From Bosea sp. PAMC 26642 (lineage in GTDB: Bacteria > Pseudomonadota > Alphaproteobacteria > Rhizobiales > Beijerinckiaceae): DNA of 64,000 bases. A model generated the notes under the pieces. It was not told the origin of the DNA and made no database searches. It worked only from the letters and a program-made list of their open reading frames with translations. This document shows positions 61,772 through 64,000 of the stretch, piece after piece; positions within the stretch are counted from its first letter, which is position 1, and the number at the start of each line of letters is the position of its first letter. The translations under genes were made by a program, and so were the position numbers. The stretch spans positions 3,782,001 to 3,846,000 of the forward strand of contig NZ_CP014301.1 of assembly GCF_001562255.1 (NCBI RefSeq), in the 5' to 3' direction.

Positions 61772-62791
61772 TCAGCGCGCGGTCATCTGCTCGCCGCCGA
61801 CCGTCACCGATGCCAGGGGTTGGCGCGGCGGCACCCTTTTGCGGAAGAAACCGGCGATCAAACCCGCTGCACCGGCGTTCCAGGATACGAAAGAGTATAG
61901 TCCGAGCCGGATCGAGCGGCGTCGGACGGAAAGGAACCCGATCGGCACGAGCAGCGCCGCCAAGATCAGGCCCAGTCGTCCCGCGGGGCTCAGCCCCGGC
62001 GCGAAGGCAAGCGCGATCAGCAACACCCACCACAGGATGACGACGATGCCGTTGCGGATATGGCCGAGGTCGCGCAGGACGAGCTTGAAATGCTCGCGTC
62101 CGAGGGCCCCACGAAGAACCTCGCCGGTCGCTCCGGAATAGCCGGACCTGAACCGCTTCCACATCAGGCGGTAGCCATCCATCGCATGGCCGTAGTGTTT
62201 CACCGCTGGAACGTCGATCCGCGCGAGCTTCCAGCCGCGGGCGCGCAGCCGCGCGCCGAGGTCGAACTCCTCGAAGGCGTGGAGATTCCGATCCGCGAAA
62301 TATCCGGCCTCCCGGATGGCCGAAGCTCGGTAGAGGCCGCCACAATCCAGTCTGTCGACAGTGCCGGGCAGCCAGTTGGCTTCGCGCCGAACGCTCTCGG
62401 CGCGGATCTGGAACTCCTGGGCCTGCGTGTGCATCTCCTGGACATGGCCGCCGACGCCCGCGACATCGGGATTGGCTTCGATGAATGCGATCGCGGCCGG
62501 GAGAAACCCGGGCTCGATGACCATGTCGCCGTCCAGCAGATAGAAATATTCGCCTTGCGCATGTTGGAAGGCGAGCTGCGCACCGGCTCCACAGGAACGT
62601 TCGTTCGGATCGGCGAGCTGGACGATCCGGACCGGATACCGGCCGGCGATTTCGATCGTCCGATCGACCGACCCGCTATCGGCCAGGATCACCTCGCCGC
62701 CCACGGCACCTGCGGCCTCGACGGCGCTGCCCAATGCCGCCGCGATATGCCTCTCTTCGTTGAGCGCCTTGATGCCGATCGTCAGTTTCAT
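61772..62791 (-). CDS. Family 2 glycosyltransferase
   Basis: A 339-residue GT2 enzyme: KLTIGIKALNEERHIAAALGSAVEAA nucleotide-binding start, acceptor/metal DGDMV (D-x-D) near residue 90, and a C-terminal membrane region of two to three TM helices (RNGIVVILWWVLLIALAF; LGLILAALLVPIGFL). It presumably adds a sugar to a lipid-linked surface polysaccharide repeat. ATG overlaps the flippase stop by 4 bp. Confidence 0.85.
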   Translation of the reverse strand: MKLTIGIKALNEERHIAAALGSAVEAAGAVGGEVILADSGSVDRTIEIAGRYPVRIVQLADPNERSCGAGAQLAFQHAQGEYFYLLDGDMVIEPGFLPAAIAFIEANPDVAGVGGHVQEMHTQAQEFQIRAESVRREANWLPGTVDRLDCGGLYRASAIREAGYFADRNLHAFEEFDLGARLRARGWKLARIDVPAVKHYGHAMDGYRLMWKRFRSGYSGATGEVLRGALGREHFKLVLRDLGHIRNGIVVILWWVLLIALAFAPGLSPAGRLGLILAALLVPIGFLSVRRRSIRLGLYSFVSWNAGAAGLIAGFFRKRVPPRQPLASVTVGGEQMTAR

Positions 62792-64000
62792 GGTCCAGCT
62801 TCGACTTTCCCACCTTCGCCTGCCGCGCCGGCAGCAAGCTCTTCATCACCCATCGCCGGGGACGCTGCCCTGGCCGCTTCCGTCAGCATTCGTATGCGCC
62901 AATGCCTGGTCTGTCGCCAGATCCAGACCGCAAATACGGCCTCGCCGATCAGAACGCCAGCGATCGACCAGAGCGGGCCCTTCGCGAGCAGGAGCAGGGT
63001 CACGGCGGGAAGCGAAGCGAAGGCCGAGACCACGCTCGCCCAGGCCAGCGGCCGGAAGACGCCGGCAGCCTGCAGCAAGGTGCTTTCCGGCATACGAAGA
63101 AGCCGCACGAAGGCGACCGCCATCCACAGGGCGGCGCCGGTCGCGATGTAGCTCAGCTCATAGCGCGCCGGAAACAGCACATGCGGCGCCAGGATCAGGA
63201 TCGCCGTGCCGAGTGCCGCGCTCGCCACCCATACCGCGACGAGCACCGCGCGGAAGACGATCAATGCGCGCAAGGCGAGATCGAGCCGACCTTTTGCGAG
63301 CTGCCGGGCCATCTGAGGCCGCTCGAATTCGGACAGGGCATTCATCACAACGCCGATCGGCCGGATGAGCAGGGCGCTGGCCGCGAGCGTCGCGAAGGCG
63401 GCAGGCCCGGCAAACAGCGTCACGATATAGGCATGGGCATTCCCGGTGGCCTCGGTACTGACGACCCCGGCCAGCGACCAGCGCGCATGTTGCGTCCAGA
63501 CGTCCCGATATCGCGGCGCGTCCTTCCAGGACAGGTGGACGAACTGGCGCGCAAGAAACCGGCGCCCGAACGGCAAGAGTGCCACGACGGTGCTCGCAAG
63601 CAGCGCGGCGCAGGGGGCGGTCACCGTCTCGCTACGCCAGACCATCATCAGCCCGATCGCTGCGAACAAGGCGACCGTGTAGACGATATCCGACGTCACC
63701 GTCTGCAGAGGCGCACCCATCGCATAGGCGTAGGCACGGGCGAACCAGCGCAACAGGGCGAATGCCACATAGGCTGCAAACAAAGCTGCCGCGATCGATT
63801 CAAGTCCGACGGCGGCACCGATAAGCCAGAACAGCCCGAAGGCGAGCGTTCCAAGCAGCAGGTTCATCGCGAAGAACGCATTCGCCATGCTCTCGCGGCG
63901 CTGCGTGTCGGGCTCGGTCAGCACGATCGGCAGGGGCGCACAGAACAAGGCGCTCCAAAGCCCCAGGCTGAACTGGAAGGTGACGAGCAGGAAGGAAAAT
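62788..64000 (-). CDS. Wzx-like polysaccharide flippase (5' end outside window)
   Basis: A multi-TM protein of at least 404 residues, whose frame runs without stop through the right edge: upstream of the TTG at 63948 the codons read on as another hydrophobic segment (FSFLLVTFQFSLGLWSALF). About eight or more TM segments are visible, with an extended soluble linker near RFLARQFVHLSWKDAPRYRDVW. This fits a MOP-superfamily (Wzx/RfbX-like) exporter of lipid-linked oligosaccharide. The cytoplasmic tail is Ala/Glu-rich. Confidence 0.7.
   Translation of the reverse strand, partial: FSFLLVTFQFSLGLWSALFCAPLPIVLTEPDTQRRESMANAFFAMNLLLGTLAFGLFWLIGAAVGLESIAAALFAAYVAFALLRWFARAYAYAMGAPLQTVTSDIVYTVALFAAIGLMMVWRSETVTAPCAALLASTVVALLPFGRRFLARQFVHLSWKDAPRYRDVWTQHARWSLAGVVSTEATGNAHAYIVTLFAGPAAFATLAASALLIRPIGVVMNALSEFERPQMARQLAKGRLDLALRALIVFRAVLVAVWVASAALGTAILILAPHVLFPARYELSYIATGAALWMAVAFVRLLRMPESTLLQAAGVFRPLAWASVVSAFASLPAVTLLLLAKGPLWSIAGVLIGEAVFAVWIWRQTRHWRIRMLTEAARAASPAMGDEELAAGAAGEGGKVEAGP

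Overview
The window is high-GC DNA from an alphaproteobacterium. Gene content points to the Hyphomicrobiales (Rhizobiales), and a Bosea-like genome is my best guess. The evidence is the ObgE without a C-terminal extension, a CnoX-type thioredoxin with a WCGPC site, an ECF sigma/ChrR furan-fatty-acid type locus and a PaoABC-type aldehyde oxidoreductase. The genus is inference from gene style, not from a marker search.

Region 1 (1 to about 17.3 kb) is one end of a prophage or phage-derived element. It ends next to an intact tRNA-Gly(GCC) gene whose 3' end faces the element, so tRNA-targeted integration is plausible; no integrase is in view. From the left it holds a P4-type primase/helicase and a 22-bp inverted repeat enclosing an alternating purine/pyrimidine tract, which looks origin-like. 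Next is a two-gene nucleotidyltransferase module. A minus-strand operon follows: an RHH regulator, a T7-gp13-like GNAT protein, a very large transglycosylase-containing ejection protein, a second internal virion protein, a DUF5681 protein and five tiny related proteins, several joined by 4-bp overlaps. An early/accessory block comes last: an XRE repressor, an S24-fold protein without catalytic residues, and an unusual number of exported or lipoprotein products. No capsid, portal, tail or terminase genes are visible.

Region 2 (17.3-31 kb) is ordinary chromosome: a prolyl-tRNA editing protein, CnoX, a LON-domain protein, an MFS carrier, a glutamine amidotransferase translationally coupled to a D-amino-acid dehydrogenase-like oxidase, a TetR-MFP-RND efflux operon with a perfect 24-bp operator palindrome, and a divergent aldo/keto reductase-TetR pair.

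Region 3 (31-46 kb) starts with a candidate toxin-immunity pair: a GGQWT-motif, glycine-linker, one-TM protein with a C-terminal PD-(D/E)XK nuclease domain, overlapping a 230-aa partner gene by 4 bp. Then come obgE, a long minus-strand envelope operon (MscS channel, exported DUF900 hydrolase, exported protein, three-part HlyD/DUF2955 exporter), a beta-barrel-like protein and a large chemoreceptor.

Region 4 (46-54.1 kb) is the most coherent locus. It holds an ECF11-type sigma factor and ChrR-like anti-sigma factor, DUF1295, two CFA-synthase-like methyltransferases, an FAD oxidoreductase, DUF1365, DUF2177 and a small membrane protein. Four promoters share one architecture (TGAtCC, 16-bp spacer, CGTAt/a), so the genes look like one local regulon, resembling the singlet-oxygen/furan-fatty-acid loci of Rhodobacter and Rhodopseudomonas. 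The anti-sigma factor has lost three of the four zinc ligands of its sigma-binding domain while keeping the cupin zinc site.

Region 5 (54.1-64 kb) carries paoABC, an exported GH74-like BNR-repeat protein, and a surface-polysaccharide cluster (WecG/TagA transferase, GT2 transferase, Wzx-like flippase running off the window edge).
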